A stretch of DNA of 34,243 nt, taken from NCBI GenBank assembly GCA_013002465.1, contig JABDJO010000081.1, positions 1-34,243 on the forward strand, read 5' to 3'. Under the pieces are notes generated by a model that worked only from the letters and a program-made list of their open reading frames with translations, made no database searches and was not told the origin of the DNA. Positions 7,563 to 17,382 of this stretch are shown here, piece after piece (the stretch's first letter is position 1; the number at the start of each line of letters is the position of its first letter). Position numbers and translations under genes: made by a program. Source of the DNA: Silicimonas sp. (GTDB taxonomy: Bacteria; Pseudomonadota; Alphaproteobacteria; Rhodobacterales; Rhodobacteraceae).

Positions 7563-9446
7563 ATGGATTTCAGTAGCATGGAAGTGCGCGATTCCATCGA
7601 GCAGGAAATGGATTGGGACGCGCGCCCATTGCCAAGAACCATCTTTGGTGCGCTGGATGCTGCGGCCCGGAATTATGGCTCGGGCGCTGCAATATCCTTT
7701 CAGCTTCAATCCGGTCCAAAGGATCCTGCCGAGACGCTGAGTTGGGTCGAGCTGCTGGAAAAGTCCACGCAGGCCGCAAATCTTTTCAGAAGTCTCGGTG
7801 TGGGCGAAAATGATGTGGTTGCCTATATCCTGCCGAATGCAACCGAAACCGCCACCACCTTGCTTGGCGGGTCCATTGCCGGGATCGTCAACCCGATCAA
7901 TCCGCTTCTGGAAGTCGAACAGATCGCCGGTATCCTGCGTGAAACGAATGCCAAGGTCCTGGTAACGTTGAAGGCCTTTCCAAAGACGGATGTGCCCCAA
8001 AAGGCGGCGGAAGCTGCGGCACTGGCTCCGAACGTAAAGACTGTGCTTGAAGTCGACCTCAATCGGTACCTGACACCACCTAAATCGTGGATCGTTCCGC
8101 TTGTGCGGCCCAAGAACCCGGTCACGCACAAGGCGCGGGTGCTGGACTTCAATGCCGAGATCGCACGCCAGAATACAACCTTGGATTTCAACGATTCCGA
8201 AATGGATCGTGTCGCCGCATTTTTTCATACTGGCGGCACCACGGGCATGCCGAAGATCGCCCAGCATCGCTATGGCGGGATGGTTTACAACGGTTGGCTT
8301 GGCGGTCGGCTATTGTTCGACTCTGAAAGCGTCATCATGTGTCCTCTGCCGTTGTTTCATGTCTTTGCCGTGGAACCCATTCTGATGTCGGCGATCAATT
8401 CCGGTGCTCACGTTGTCTTTCCAACGCCTGCCGGTTACCGGGGCGACGGTGTCTTCGACAATTTCTGGAAGCTTGTCGAACGCTGGAACGTGACTTTCAT
8501 CATTGGCGTGCCCACTGCATTTTCGGCCCTTATGCAACGCCCGGTCGATGCCGACCTGTCATCCGTGAAGACAGCGTTTTCAGGATCGGCGCCCCTGCCG
8601 GTCGAATTGTACAAGCGCTTTGAATCCGCCTGCGGGGTCGAGATCATCGAAGGGTACGGCCTGACCGAAGCGACCTGTCTTGTTTCGTGCAACCCCATCG
8701 GTGGTGTTAAGAAAGTCGGCTCGGTCGGGATACCCTTTCCTTATACCGATGTGAAAATCCTGCACGATACACCCCGAGGGCCGGAAGAATGCCCCACTGA
8801 CGAGGTTGGCGAAATCTGTGTGTCAAATCCCGGCGTCTATGTCGGACATACCTATACGCAGCCGGAAAAGAACAATGATCTCTATCATCTGAACGGTTAC
8901 CTCAGAACCGGAGACCTTGGACGGATCGACGCCGATGGCTATCTCTGGATTACCGGGCGCGCCAAGGACCTGATTATTCGCGGGGGTCACAATATCGACC
9001 CGGCCGAGATCGAAGAGGCCCTGGCCGGTCATCCGGCGGTCGCCATGGTCGGCGCCATTGGCCAACCTGATGCGCACTCCGGCGAACTTCCCTGTGCCTA
9101 CGTCGAACTGGTGGCGGGAGGTTCGGCAACGCCGGACGAACTGGTTGCGCACGCCAAGGAACACATCGCCGAGCGTGCGGCTCTGCCAAAGTACGTGGAA
9201 ATCCTGGATGAACTGCCAAAAACCGCTGTAGGAAAGGTATTCAAGCCCGATCTGCGGCGAAGTGCGATCACCCGTGTCTACAACGCCGCACTAGAGGCCG
9301 ATGGCCACGAAGCACGCGTGTCCGAGGTGATTGAGGACAAAAAACTGGGGCTTTTGGCGCTTTTGACACCTCGAATGGGCTCGGATGACGCGGCCGTCAG
9401 AAAAACTCTCGGGTCTTTCACGCGCCCTTGGCAGTGGGCTGACTAG
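7563..9446 (+). CDS. Acyl-CoA synthetase (AMP-forming, ANL superfamily)
   Basis: This 627-residue enzyme activates a carboxylic acid as acyl-AMP and then acyl-CoA. Visible marks are the phosphate loop HTGGTTGMPK (222-231), the adenine-binding GYGLTEAT, the substrate-hinge region YLRTGDLGRIDADGYLWITG, and GRAKDLIIRGGHNI. The catalytic lysine sits near the end in PKTAVGKVFKPDLRR. Length and motifs fit medium/long-chain or aromatic acid CoA ligases. The unusually long C-terminal tail after the lysine motif (~60 residues) is seen in some roseobacter members, as far as I can recall. GGAGG lies upstream of the ATG. The acid used is unknown. It may share a transcript with the exporter upstream. Confidence 0.92.
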   Translation: MDFSSMEVRDSIEQEMDWDARPLPRTIFGALDAAARNYGSGAAISFQLQSGPKDPAETLSWVELLEKSTQAANLFRSLGVGENDVVAYILPNATETATTLLGGSIAGIVNPINPLLEVEQIAGILRETNAKVLVTLKAFPKTDVPQKAAEAAALAPNVKTVLEVDLNRYLTPPKSWIVPLVRPKNPVTHKARVLDFNAEIARQNTTLDFNDSEMDRVAAFFHTGGTTGMPKIAQHRYGGMVYNGWLGGRLLFDSESVIMCPLPLFHVFAVEPILMSAINSGAHVVFPTPAGYRGDGVFDNFWKLVERWNVTFIIGVPTAFSALMQRPVDADLSSVKTAFSGSAPLPVELYKRFESACGVEIIEGYGLTEATCLVSCNPIGGVKKVGSVGIPFPYTDVKILHDTPRGPEECPTDEVGEICVSNPGVYVGHTYTQPEKNNDLYHLNGYLRTGDLGRIDADGYLWITGRAKDLIIRGGHNIDPAEIEEALAGHPAVAMVGAIGQPDAHSGELPCAYVELVAGGSATPDELVAHAKEHIAERAALPKYVEILDELPKTAVGKVFKPDLRRSAITRVYNAALEADGHEARVSEVIEDKKLGLLALLTPRMGSDDAAVRKTLGSFTRPWQWAD

Positions 9447-9561
9447 CTGAAATTTTGCTAGAATTTTTCGCATTCGCCCAGATTTCACCACAATTTAGCA
9501 GGGCGATGGCCACATTTTCTTCAGAATTGCCCTTCAGTCTGATGGCTGGAAGGAGCCTGAA

Positions 9562-9750
9562 ATGGCATATCTCTTGGTCAGCTTTGTCGCTGCGTTGGTT
9601 ATGGCGGTCACCGTCTATGCTGAAACATCGTCGTTTCTTTGGGCATTCGTTGCTTATGTTTTGGCTGGGTTCGGCGTTCTCATGACCGGCCTTGTCACGG
9701 CGATGCTAACACCTCAGTCCAACGGTGAACTCAAGCCCAACCAGGGCTGA
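9562..9750 (+). CDS. Small two-span membrane protein (62 aa)
   Basis: The ORF has GGAAGGAG 8-9 bases before its ATG and encodes two hydrophobic helices (about residues 3-19 and 26-49) and a short hydrophilic tail (PQSNGELKPNQG). The membrane pattern plus the ribosome site support a real gene. I do not recognise a family. It lies 115 bases after the acyl-CoA synthetase and converges with the NHL protein gene; the 51-base gap between them shows no clear terminator. Confidence 0.6.
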   Translation: MAYLLVSFVAALVMAVTVYAETSSFLWAFVAYVLAGFGVLMTGLVTAMLTPQSNGELKPNQG

Positions 9751-9801
9751 ATTGACCGCCTTTCATTTCGTTTCCACACAAATTGGGCCGCATACAGCAG
9801 T

Positions 9802-10665
9802 CTAGTTCAGGACAACAGAATACCGAACAATCCGATTGTTGTCGGAATCACTGAAGAAATAGCGATTTCCGTCCACCGCAACGCCTTCCGGGTCATCGAA
9901 TTTTCCGGGACCCAGTCCGGGCATCCCGTCCCCAAGAACTCCGAGCAGCGTGCCGCCCTCAGGCCCCGAAGGGTCGATCATCAGAATGCGGTGCGCATCC
10001 TGATCAGCCACCACCAGGTGCCCGAAAGCCGTGAAATCCATGTACCGGGGACCGAGAAAGCCAAACTTGGCATGGTCGATTACCTGCATGCGATCCAGAT
10101 CGGGTGAATATTGCACCAATCGTCGACCCCGCGTGTCGGCCACCCAGATCGACCCATCTGGTGCTTCGGCCACGTCATGCGCGCCAAGATGGCCTTCCAC
10201 GCCCGCAAGCGGTTTCAGATCGCGGAATCTGACCAATGCCCCCAAACCACTTGCCATGGCATAAAGATCGCCGTTCGAATGCAACAGCGCACCTTCTGTC
10301 CGGGGCGACGACACGCCAATGTCGGGAGGGTCAGCAAGTACGTCCAGGCTTTCGTACACCGCAACGGCACCTGCACTTGTGACAGCGACAGCCACCGATC
10401 CATCTGGTCCGAACGAGATGTCGTGGACGCCGGGCAGAAAGCCTTCGCCCAGCATTTCGATCAATTGCAGCGTTTCGGGGTCAAAAACCGCAATCCGGGC
10501 CCCGAATTTGTCGGCGACGTAAAGGCGACCGTCCGGACCGATTGCTAGATCATGAGGGTCCGCCAGGACAGCATCGCTTGCCAGGTCAAAAGCGGCAAAA
10601 GGGCGTGGCGGTTCGTCTGCAGTGACGGGGCAGGTGAGGGCAAGCAGGATCAACAGGTGTCGCAT
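9802..10665 (-). CDS. Exported NHL-repeat beta-propeller protein
   Basis: This 287-residue protein has an N-terminal signal peptide (MRHLLILLALTCPVTA, cleavage before DE), followed by repeated units of the NHL/SMP-30 type. Clear units are PHDLAIGPDGRLYVADKFG, APDGSIWVADTRGRRLVQY and DPEGVAVDGNRYFFSDSDNN. Such six-bladed propellers bind ligands or proteins in the periplasm; no catalytic residues are evident. The start at 10665 is chosen because it gives the signal peptide; a GTG at 10710 would add 15 residues before it. The gene follows hisH at 57 bases on the same strand, but nothing in the protein suggests a histidine-pathway role. Confidence 0.85.
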   Translation of the reverse strand: MRHLLILLALTCPVTADEPPRPFAAFDLASDAVLADPHDLAIGPDGRLYVADKFGARIAVFDPETLQLIEMLGEGFLPGVHDISFGPDGSVAVAVTSAGAVAVYESLDVLADPPDIGVSSPRTEGALLHSNGDLYAMASGLGALVRFRDLKPLAGVEGHLGAHDVAEAPDGSIWVADTRGRRLVQYSPDLDRMQVIDHAKFGFLGPRYMDFTAFGHLVVADQDAHRILMIDPSGPEGGTLLGVLGDGMPGLGPGKFDDPEGVAVDGNRYFFSDSDNNRIVRYSVVLN

Positions 10666-10722
10666 GACCCGAAGCGTAACAGAAATCCTGCTTTCGGGGT
10701 ATCCAGGCACACTTTCGCGCGA

Positions 10723-11361
10723 TCAAGGGCGCCAATTCAGCCAGTTGGCGATCAGGCGCAGTCCGGTTGCCTGGCTTTTTTCGGGATGAAACTGGGCACC
10801 TACCAAAGTGTCGCGACCCACGATGGCAGTGATCCGTCCAGCGTAATCACAATGGGCAAGGCTTTGATCCAATGCGTTCATTTCCATCTGATAGGAGTGG
10901 ACGAAATAGGCATGGTCGCCACTGTTCAGACCTTCAAGGACAGGATGAGGGCGGTCGATTACCAGATCGTTCCACCCCATATGAGGCACCTTGAAGCCGG
11001 GATCGGAAGGCACAATCCGCCGCACTTCGCCGTCGATCCAGCCCAGCCCTTCTGTTTCGGTGTACTCGTAGCCGCGTTTCGCCATCAGTTGCATGCCGAC
11101 GCAAATGCCCAGAAAGGGCCGCGCCCTGGTTTCCACGGCTTCGATCAGAGCCTGAAACAGCCCGCTTTCGTCGCGAAGCGCAGTCATGCAAGCCGGAAAG
11201 GCACCGTCGCCCGGCAATACAATGCGATCAGCCCGGGCGACATCCTCGGGGTTGGACGACACAATGACATCGCCAGTGTCGGTTTCACGCGCCATGCGCT
11301 GAAACGCCTTTTCGGCCGAGTGAAGGTTCCCGGCGCCATAGTCGATCAAAATAGTCAGCAT
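10723..11361 (-). CDS. hisH: Imidazole glycerol phosphate synthase, glutaminase subunit
   Basis: HisH hydrolyses glutamine and channels ammonia to HisF, which makes imidazole glycerol phosphate and AICAR in histidine synthesis. The 212-residue protein starts MLTILIDYGAGNLHS, the standard HisH N-terminus. It carries the class I amidotransferase nucleophile Cys87 in LGICVGMQL, and the His of the triad in GAQFHPEKS near the C-terminus. Length is typical. The start lies 4 bases after the hisB stop (11366), so the two form an operon. The partner hisF, and hisA, are not in this window; the next gene downstream is the NHL protein. Confidence 0.97.
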   Translation of the reverse strand: MLTILIDYGAGNLHSAEKAFQRMARETDTGDVIVSSNPEDVARADRIVLPGDGAFPACMTALRDESGLFQALIEAVETRARPFLGICVGMQLMAKRGYEYTETEGLGWIDGEVRRIVPSDPGFKVPHMGWNDLVIDRPHPVLEGLNSGDHAYFVHSYQMEMNALDQSLAHCDYAGRITAIVGRDTLVGAQFHPEKSQATGLRLIANWLNWRP

Positions 11362-11365
11362 CGCC

Positions 11366-11953
11366 TTATAGCGCGCCTTTGGTCGATGGAATGGCGTCTT
11401 CCTTGCGCGGGTCGGTTTCCACGGCTTCGCGCAAGGCGCGGGCAACGGCCTTGAAGGCCGCTTCCGCGATGTGATGGCTGTTTAGCCCGTGCAGAGCATC
11501 CACGTGCAAAGTGATGCCCCCGTGGGTGCTGAAGGCCTGGAAGAACTCACGGACCAATTCGGTGTCGAATGTGCCGATCTTGGCGGTTGGCATGTCGACA
11601 TTCCAGACAAGATAGGGCCGGGCTGACAGATCCAGTGCCGCCCGCACCAGGGCGTCATCCATTGGCAAAAGGCAGGCGCCATACCGGCGAATGCCCCGTT
11701 TGTCGCCCAGTGCCTGAGCCAGAGCTTGTCCAAGCGCGATACCGGTGTCCTCGACCGTGTGGTGATCGTCGATGTGCAGGTCGCCGGTTGCGCGAATGGT
11801 CATGTCGATCAGCGAATGCCGGGCAAGTTGGTCAAGCATATGGTCGAAGAAACCGACGCCGGTTTTGTTCTCAAAGGCCCCCGTGCCGTCGAGTGCGATG
11901 TCGACGACGATGTCGGTTTCGGCGGTCTTTCGCGTGATCTTTGCGCTGCGCAT
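11366..11953 (-). CDS. hisB: Imidazoleglycerol-phosphate dehydratase
   Basis: HisB removes water from imidazole glycerol phosphate to give imidazole acetol phosphate. The 195-residue protein is the monofunctional form without a phosphatase domain. Metal-binding histidine clusters are visible: [16 protein letters not shown] and [15 protein letters not shown] near the N-terminal half, and [14 protein letters not shown] near the end, the two repeats of the dehydratase fold. The ATG at 11953 has AGGAG upstream and matches family starts ([15 protein letters not shown]); the frame is open further upstream to 12268 but without protein character. It is the first gene of a hisB-hisH unit and is divergent from the ycjX-like gene, with about 150 bases between them for promoters. 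Confidence 0.97.
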   Translation of the reverse strand: MRSAKITRKTAETDIVVDIALDGTGAFENKTGVGFFDHMLDQLARHSLIDMTIRATGDLHIDDHHTVEDTGIALGQALAQALGDKRGIRRYGACLLPMDDALVRAALDLSARPYLVWNVDMPTAKIGTFDTELVREFFQAFSTHGGITLHVDALHGLNSHHIAEAAFKAVARALREAVETDPRKEDAIPSTKGAL

Positions 11954-12104
11954 CGGAAATGCTCCTTGATTGTGGCGCTTATAGGCGTCAGCCCCGCCCC
12001 CCGAAAGGGGAGATTTTGCAGCGATTAGGGCATGTTGTGCCACTGCACGCTGGTTTAGTGTCGGGTGGACGCCTATGTTCGTGGCTAAAGCGAAGAGGGC
12101 AAGA

Positions 12105-13520
12105 GTGGTCATCGGCGAAATTGCAGACGGGCTGACACGCGGCGTCGAAAGCACGGTTAACACGGTGAGAGAAGCGTTTTTTGAGCCGGTGGTGCGTCTG
12201 GGCGTCACGGGGCTCAGTCGTGCGGGCAAAACCGTGTTCATCACCTCGCTTGTTGCCAACCTTATCAACCGTGGTCGGATGCCAGCACTCAGAGCCGCCG
12301 CCGAAGGCCGAATTCAGGCCGCTTGGCTTCAGCCCCAGCCCGATGACACGGTTGCGCGCTTTGATTACGAGTCACATCTTTCCACGATGGTGGGATCGAC
12401 GCCGGAGTGGCCGGAAAGCACACGTGGAATCAGTGAGTTGCGCCTGTCTTTTCGGGTCAGACCTGCGGGATTTCTATCGGGAGTCACCGGGCCGCGAACG
12501 GTGCATCTGGATATTGTGGATTACCCGGGCGAATGGCTTTTGGACCTGGGGTTATTGCAGAAATCCTTCGCCGATTGGTCGCGCGAAACCCTGGCACGGT
12601 TTGAGACACGCCGGGAGGCCGACGGGTTCCGTATGGTGCTTTCGGAATGCGATCCGACCGCAAAGCTTGATGAAGTTGTCGCAAAGCGCCTTGCAGATGC
12701 GTTCTCGGAAACCCTCGATGCCTCGCGGGCTGCGGGGTATTCGGACTGTACGCCCGGGCGTTTCTTGCTGCCGGGCGACCTTCGCGGGTCCCCGGTGTTG
12801 ACGTTTGCGCCGTTGCCTGGCGACGACTTCGCCCGCGGATCGCTTGGTCGCGAGTTTTCGCGCCGGTTCGAAGCCTACAAGCGTGAAGTTGTCAAACCTT
12901 TCTTTCGCAATCATTTTTCGCGGATAGACCGGCAGATTGTACTGGTCGATATGTTGGGTGCGATCCATGCCGGTCCGAAGGCAGTGGAAGACATGCGGGG
13001 GGCTCTGGCCGATATCCTGGGCGCGTTTCGCCCGGGTCAGAACGCCTTTCTGAGCCAGATATTCCTTGGGCGGCGGGTGGAAAAGATCCTGTTCGCGGCC
13101 ACCAAGGCCGATCATCTGCACCATGTTCAACACCCGGAATTGACGGCGATCGCCGAAGCGTTGTTGTCGGACGCCCGTGAAAGAGCCAACTTCGCGGGGG
13201 CCGAAACAATGGCCATGTCGATTGCAGCGCTGCGGGCCACGACCGAGGATCGGATCGAACAAAATGGTCGCAAACTGAACGTTGTGCGCGGCAAGTTAAT
13301 GAACAACGGCAAAAGCGTCGCAATGTACCCGGGTCGCCTGCCGACGGATCCCGCCAAGATCCTTCAGCCTGCCCGAGAGGGCGCTGAAAACTGGCTCGAT
13401 GCCGATTATCGGATCATGAACTTTGCGCCGCAACCCATTGACATCAAACCCGGAGACGGTCCACCGCACATCCGGCTGGATCGCGCCATTGAGTTTCTGA
13501 TTGGAGATCGCCTGAGATGA
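12105..13520 (+). CDS. YcjX-like P-loop NTPase
   Basis: This 471-residue protein belongs to the YcjX family of predicted GTP/ATP-binding proteins. The P-loop is GLSRAGKT at about residues 36-43, in the context [20 protein letters not shown], the family signature. A Walker B-like [10 protein letters not shown] follows. In enterobacteria ycjX is in the phage-shock stress regulon next to ycjF; the biochemical role is not settled. The GTG at 12105 is preferred because AGAGGG stands 5 bases upstream and family members start near VIGEIADGL. An ATG at 12075 would add 10 residues. The stop overlaps the next start by 4 bases (ATGA). Confidence 0.9.
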   Translation: MVIGEIADGLTRGVESTVNTVREAFFEPVVRLGVTGLSRAGKTVFITSLVANLINRGRMPALRAAAEGRIQAAWLQPQPDDTVARFDYESHLSTMVGSTPEWPESTRGISELRLSFRVRPAGFLSGVTGPRTVHLDIVDYPGEWLLDLGLLQKSFADWSRETLARFETRREADGFRMVLSECDPTAKLDEVVAKRLADAFSETLDASRAAGYSDCTPGRFLLPGDLRGSPVLTFAPLPGDDFARGSLGREFSRRFEAYKREVVKPFFRNHFSRIDRQIVLVDMLGAIHAGPKAVEDMRGALADILGAFRPGQNAFLSQIFLGRRVEKILFAATKADHLHHVQHPELTAIAEALLSDARERANFAGAETMAMSIAALRATTEDRIEQNGRKLNVVRGKLMNNGKSVAMYPGRLPTDPAKILQPAREGAENWLDADYRIMNFAPQPIDIKPGDGPPHIRLDRAIEFLIGDRLR

Positions 13521-14515
13521 CTTCGAACCCAGATCAGGACCCTGTCATCATCGAGTTGGATGCCGATGGTACGCTGCCAAGTCCCGCTGAGGCACCAGCG
13601 GTTGCTGAACCGGACCACGCTCCAACCGGGCGAGCGATGCAGGATCTTGCAGTATTAGCTACGCGCCCGCGGTCTGTGCTCGTCACGTGGTTCTGGCGCC
13701 TTCTGGCGGCGGTATTGCTTTTCCTGGCCTCGGTCGCGGCGTGGGATTTTGTCGTCGGTCTTGTCAGTCGCAATCAAGTGCTGGGATGGGTTGCCATTGC
13801 GCTATTGGGTCTGTTTGCCCTTGTATGCCTGGCCATATTGATCCGCGAGGCAGCGGCCTTGGCCAGATTGCGCAAGGTCGAAAAGCTTCATAGCGAAGCA
13901 GAACGCGTCATTGCGGCCAATGATCTGGAAGGCGCCCGTGCTCTGAGCGACCGGCTGGTCGGGTTCTATGCCGGTCGCGAGGATACCCGTTGGGGGCGAG
14001 AGCGCCTGAAAGAAGGCGGGAGCGAGGTTTTTGACGCCGACACGCTGATCGAAATGGCCGAGGACCGGTTGCTTGCGCCGCTGGACGTCATGGCAACCCG
14101 CGAGGTCGAGGCTGCCGCGCGCCAGGTTGCCACCGTTACGGCCCTGGTTCCTATCGCCCTGGCTGATTTGTTGGCAGCGTTGACGGCCAACCTTCGGATG
14201 ATCCGAAAAATCGCCGAGATCTACGGAGGACGGTCGGGCACCCTGGGGGCTTGGCGACTGACCCGGGCCGTTATTGCGCATCTGGTGGCCACCGGGGCAG
14301 TGGCTGTGGGTGACGATTTGTTGGGGTCGATTGGTGGCGGGCACCTTTTGGGCAAGATTTCCCGCCGCTTTGGTGAGGGGTTGGTCAACGGCGCTTTGAC
14401 AGCGCGGGTTGGTGTGGCGGCCATGGAGGTCTGTCGACCCTTGCCGTTCTCGTCAGGGCGTCGTCCAAGGGTGACGCGACTGGTTCGGCGGGCGCTGACC
14501 GGGCTTTTCGACTGA
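13517..14515 (+). CDS. YcjF-like membrane protein (TIGR01620/DUF697 family)
   Basis: This 332-residue protein has a long hydrophilic, proline-rich N-terminus (~50 residues), two membrane helices (about 55-77 and 87-112), a helical region, and a C-terminal DUF697-like domain (RKIAEIYGGRSGTLGAWRLTRAVIAHLVATG split over residues ~235-265). It partners YcjX in many proteobacteria and the ATGA overlap with ycjX suggests coupled translation. Function is unknown, with a membrane-stress link in enterobacteria. The basic C-terminus (RRPRVTRLVRRALTG) may contact phospholipid or nucleic acid; that is a guess. Confidence 0.88.
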   Translation: MTSNPDQDPVIIELDADGTLPSPAEAPAVAEPDHAPTGRAMQDLAVLATRPRSVLVTWFWRLLAAVLLFLASVAAWDFVVGLVSRNQVLGWVAIALLGLFALVCLAILIREAAALARLRKVEKLHSEAERVIAANDLEGARALSDRLVGFYAGREDTRWGRERLKEGGSEVFDADTLIEMAEDRLLAPLDVMATREVEAAARQVATVTALVPIALADLLAALTANLRMIRKIAEIYGGRSGTLGAWRLTRAVIAHLVATGAVAVGDDLLGSIGGGHLLGKISRRFGEGLVNGALTARVGVAAMEVCRPLPFSSGRRPRVTRLVRRALTGLFD

Positions 14516-14584
14516 GGCACTGGCCCCTTCGGAATCGCGATGCGGCGAACGCATCCATTAGCGATCTGTCACTTGGGCACGGCA

Positions 14585-14612
14585 GGGGCGGGAACCATTT
14601 GATCCCCGCCCC
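14585..14612. terminator. Candidate hairpin between convergent ycjF-like gene and acs
   Basis: GGGGCGGG (14585-14592) pairs with CCCGCCCC (14605-14612) around a 12-base loop. It lies 6 bases after the acs stop on the minus strand and 69 bases after the ycjF-like stop on the plus strand. No T-run follows on the minus strand; on the plus strand a short TTT follows, so termination would be weak or bidirectional. Confidence 0.45.
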
Positions 14613-14618
14613 GACGCT

Positions 14619-16577
14619 TTAATCCCGGTTCATCCGGTTTTCGATCAGATCGTCCACGACCTCGGGTTCGGCCAATGTCGAGGTGTCGCCAAGCGCGCCA
14701 TAGTCGTTCTCGGCGATCTTGCGCAGGATACGACGCATGATCTTGCCCGAGCGCGTTTTCGGCAGACCCGGGGCCCACTGGATCAAATCGGGTTTTGCAA
14801 TCGGACCGATTTCCGAGCGCACCCAAGTTTCCAGCTCTTTGCGAAGTTCATCGGTGGGCTCTTCGCCGGTCATGAGCGTCACATAGGCATAGATGCCCTG
14901 GCCCTTAATCTCGTGGGGATAGCCCACCACGGCTGCTTCGGCGACCTTGGCGTGGGCGACCAGCGCGCTTTCAACCTCAGCTGTGCCCATGCGGTGCCCC
15001 GAGACGTTGATGACATCGTCGACGCGCCCGGTGATCCAATAGTATCCATCCGCATCGCGGCGGCAGCCGTCGCCAGTGAAGTAATAGTTCTTGTAGTCCG
15101 CGAAATAGGTCTTTTCGAAACGTTCGTGATCGCCCCAGACCGTGCGCATCTGACCGGGCCAGCTGTCGCGGATGCACAGAACACCCTCGGCTTCGGTGGC
15201 GGTGATCTCTTCGCCGGATTGGGCTTCAAGAACCACGGGCTGAATGCCAAAGAAGGGCAGGGTGCAGGACCCGGGCTTGGTTGGCGTAGCCCCTGGCAGA
15301 GGCGTCATCAAGTGGCCGCCGGTTTCCGTCTGCCACCAGGTATCGACGATCGGAACATTCCCTTTGCCGACGACGTCGTTGTACCAGTTCCAGGCCTCGG
15401 GGTTGATCGGCTCGCCGACCGTGCCCAGTACCTTCAGGTCCGAAAGATCGTATTTCTCGACGAACTCGGGTCCCTTGCCCATAAGCGCACGGATGGCCGT
15501 AGGCGCGGTGTAGAACTGGTTCACCTTGTGCTTTTCACAGGCCGCCCAGAACCGGCCCGCATCGGGGAAGGTCGGGACGCCTTCGAACATCAATGTCGTG
15601 GCACCATTGGCCAGCGGGCCATAGACGATATAGCTGTGCCCTGTGACCCAACCGACGTCCGCGGTACACCAGAAGACGTCTCCTTCGTGATAGTCGAAGG
15701 TGTATTGGTGCGTCATCGACGCAAAGACCAGATAGCCGCCGGTGGTGTGGACCACGCCTTTGGGCTGACCTGTCGATCCCGAAGTATACAGGATAAACAA
15801 CGGGTCTTCGGCGTTCATTTCTTCTGGCGGGCAATCGCCTGAAACAGTTTCCTCAACCTCATGCAGCCAGTAGTCCAGCCCGTCGCGCCAGGCGACCTGT
15901 TGACCGGTGCGCTTGACGACAAGACACTTCACGTCCGCCACGTCATGCAGCAGGGCCTGATTCACGTTGTCCTTGAGGTTCGTGACCCGCCCGCCGCGAG
16001 GCGCGCCATCTGCAGTGATGACCAGCTTGGCGTCACAACCGTTGACACGGGCACCCAGGGCGTCAGGTGAGAATCCCGCGAAGACGATGGAGTGGATAGC
16101 CCCAATTCGCGTGCAGGCCAGCATGGCATAGGCCGCTTCCGGGATCATCGGCAGATAAAGCACCACCCGGTCGCCACGTCCGATACCGAGTTCTTTCAAG
16201 ACATTGGCGAATTTCGAAACTTCGGTGTGAAGCTGCGAATAGGTGATGTGAAGCGCTTCGTCATTTGGATCGTCCGGTTCCCAGATGATTGCGGTCTGAT
16301 CGCCGCGCGTGGCCAGATGGCGATCAACGCAATTGGCTGAAACGTTGAGCGTGCCGTCCTCGAACCAGCGGATGTCAATATTGCCGGGAGTGAAGGAGGT
16401 GTTCTTCACTTTGGTAAAAGGCTTGATCCAGTCGATACGCTGCCCGTGCTCGCCCCAAAAGGCTTCGGGGTCGTCGACCGACGCCTGATACATGGTCTCA
16501 TAGGTCGATTTGTCGGCATGGGCGTCGTTTGCCATGTCCGGGTCAGGCCAATACATTCCATCACGCTGCTCTAGCAT
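14619..16577 (-). CDS. acs: Acetyl-CoA synthetase (AMP-forming)
   Basis: Acs converts acetate, ATP and CoA to acetyl-CoA. The 652-residue length is standard. Marks seen are the phosphate loop [16 protein letters not shown], the adenine motif [10 protein letters not shown] (its tryptophan lines and shortens the acyl pocket, favouring acetate or propionate), and the hinge-region [21 protein letters not shown]. Near the C-terminus is [10 protein letters not shown], with the lysine that is reversibly acetylated in well-studied Acs enzymes. GGAGGG precedes the ATG by 8 bases. The gene begins 37 bases after the livF stop, so it is probably the last gene of the substrate-binding protein-livHMGF operon. 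This links the importer to short-chain acid activation. Confidence 0.97.
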   Translation of the reverse strand: MLEQRDGMYWPDPDMANDAHADKSTYETMYQASVDDPEAFWGEHGQRIDWIKPFTKVKNTSFTPGNIDIRWFEDGTLNVSANCVDRHLATRGDQTAIIWEPDDPNDEALHITYSQLHTEVSKFANVLKELGIGRGDRVVLYLPMIPEAAYAMLACTRIGAIHSIVFAGFSPDALGARVNGCDAKLVITADGAPRGGRVTNLKDNVNQALLHDVADVKCLVVKRTGQQVAWRDGLDYWLHEVEETVSGDCPPEEMNAEDPLFILYTSGSTGQPKGVVHTTGGYLVFASMTHQYTFDYHEGDVFWCTADVGWVTGHSYIVYGPLANGATTLMFEGVPTFPDAGRFWAACEKHKVNQFYTAPTAIRALMGKGPEFVEKYDLSDLKVLGTVGEPINPEAWNWYNDVVGKGNVPIVDTWWQTETGGHLMTPLPGATPTKPGSCTLPFFGIQPVVLEAQSGEEITATEAEGVLCIRDSWPGQMRTVWGDHERFEKTYFADYKNYYFTGDGCRRDADGYYWITGRVDDVINVSGHRMGTAEVESALVAHAKVAEAAVVGYPHEIKGQGIYAYVTLMTGEEPTDELRKELETWVRSEIGPIAKPDLIQWAPGLPKTRSGKIMRRILRKIAENDYGALGDTSTLAEPEVVDDLIENRMNRD

Positions 16578-16614
16578 GTCGGGTCCCTCCGTAATTTAGT
16601 GCGGCGCTTAGCCG

Positions 16615-17370
16615 TCAGATCGCGAGATACTTTGCACGAAGCGCTTCGTCGTCCAGAACCTTCTGGGCGCTGTCGTCGTAAACCACTTGGCCGGTGTCCA
16701 GAATGACGGCCCGGTCGGCAAGTTTCAACGCGGCAACCGCGTTCTGCTCGACGATGATCGTGGTGATGCCCTGGTCGCGGATGATGTTCAGCGTCTTGGC
16801 AATTTCCTGCACAATGACGGGGGCCAGGCCCTCGTATGGTTCATCCAGCAGAAGCACCTTGATGTCGCGCGCCAATGCGCGGGCAATCGCCAGCATCTGC
16901 TGTTCGCCGCCCGACAGCGTAGATCCGTCCTGGTTTTTGCGTTCGCCAAGGCGCGGGAAAAGTTCGTAAACACGCTCAAGCGACCAACCAAGAGGCGGGG
17001 CGATCTGGGCAAGCCGCAGGTTCTCTTCCACGGTCAGGCCCTGAATGATCCGGCGATCTTCCGGGACCAGTGCCATGCCTTCCTGAGCGGCCTCATAGCT
17101 TTTCATGGTGTGCAGTGGCTTGTGGTCAAGCCAGACCTCGCCGTGGCGCAGTTCCGGGTTGTCCATCCGGGCGATGGCCCGCAAGGTAGAGGTCTTGCCG
17201 GCACCGTTACGCCCCAGAAGGGCAAGGATTTCGCCTTCGTGGACGTTAAAGCTGACGTCCTGAACGATGTAGCTTTCGCCGTAGTAGGCCTCGATGTTCC
17301 AGACGCTCAGGTACGCGGGCGCAGTGGCCGCGTTGTTGGCGCGCTTGTCGAAAGGTTTTTCGTCGAGCAT
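16615..17370 (-). CDS. ABC transporter ATP-binding protein, LivF family
   Basis: This 251-residue ATPase powers the Liv-type importer together with the LivG-type protein. Walker A GRNGAGKTS is at 53-61, signature LSGGEQQ at 152-158, and Walker B VLLLDEP at 172-178. It carries about 18 extra residues at the N-terminus compared with short LivF proteins. AAGGGGA before the ATG overlaps the end of livG, 12 bases upstream. Liv-type systems import amino acids, urea, amides and other small organic molecules, so the name does not fix the substrate. Confidence 0.94.
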   Translation of the reverse strand: MLDEKPFDKRANNAATAPAYLSVWNIEAYYGESYIVQDVSFNVHEGEILALLGRNGAGKTSTLRAIARMDNPELRHGEVWLDHKPLHTMKSYEAAQEGMALVPEDRRIIQGLTVEENLRLAQIAPPLGWSLERVYELFPRLGERKNQDGSTLSGGEQQMLAIARALARDIKVLLLDEPYEGLAPVIVQEIAKTLNIIRDQGITTIIVEQNAVAALKLADRAVILDTGQVVYDDSAQKVLDDEALRAKYLAI

Positions 17371-17382
17371 GTCTGCGTCCCC

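Noticed and set aside
11954..12268. Upstream extension of hisB
   Set aside because: HisB proteins start at the MRSAKITRK type sequence, which has a good ribosome site; the extension overlaps the divergent ycjX promoter and start.
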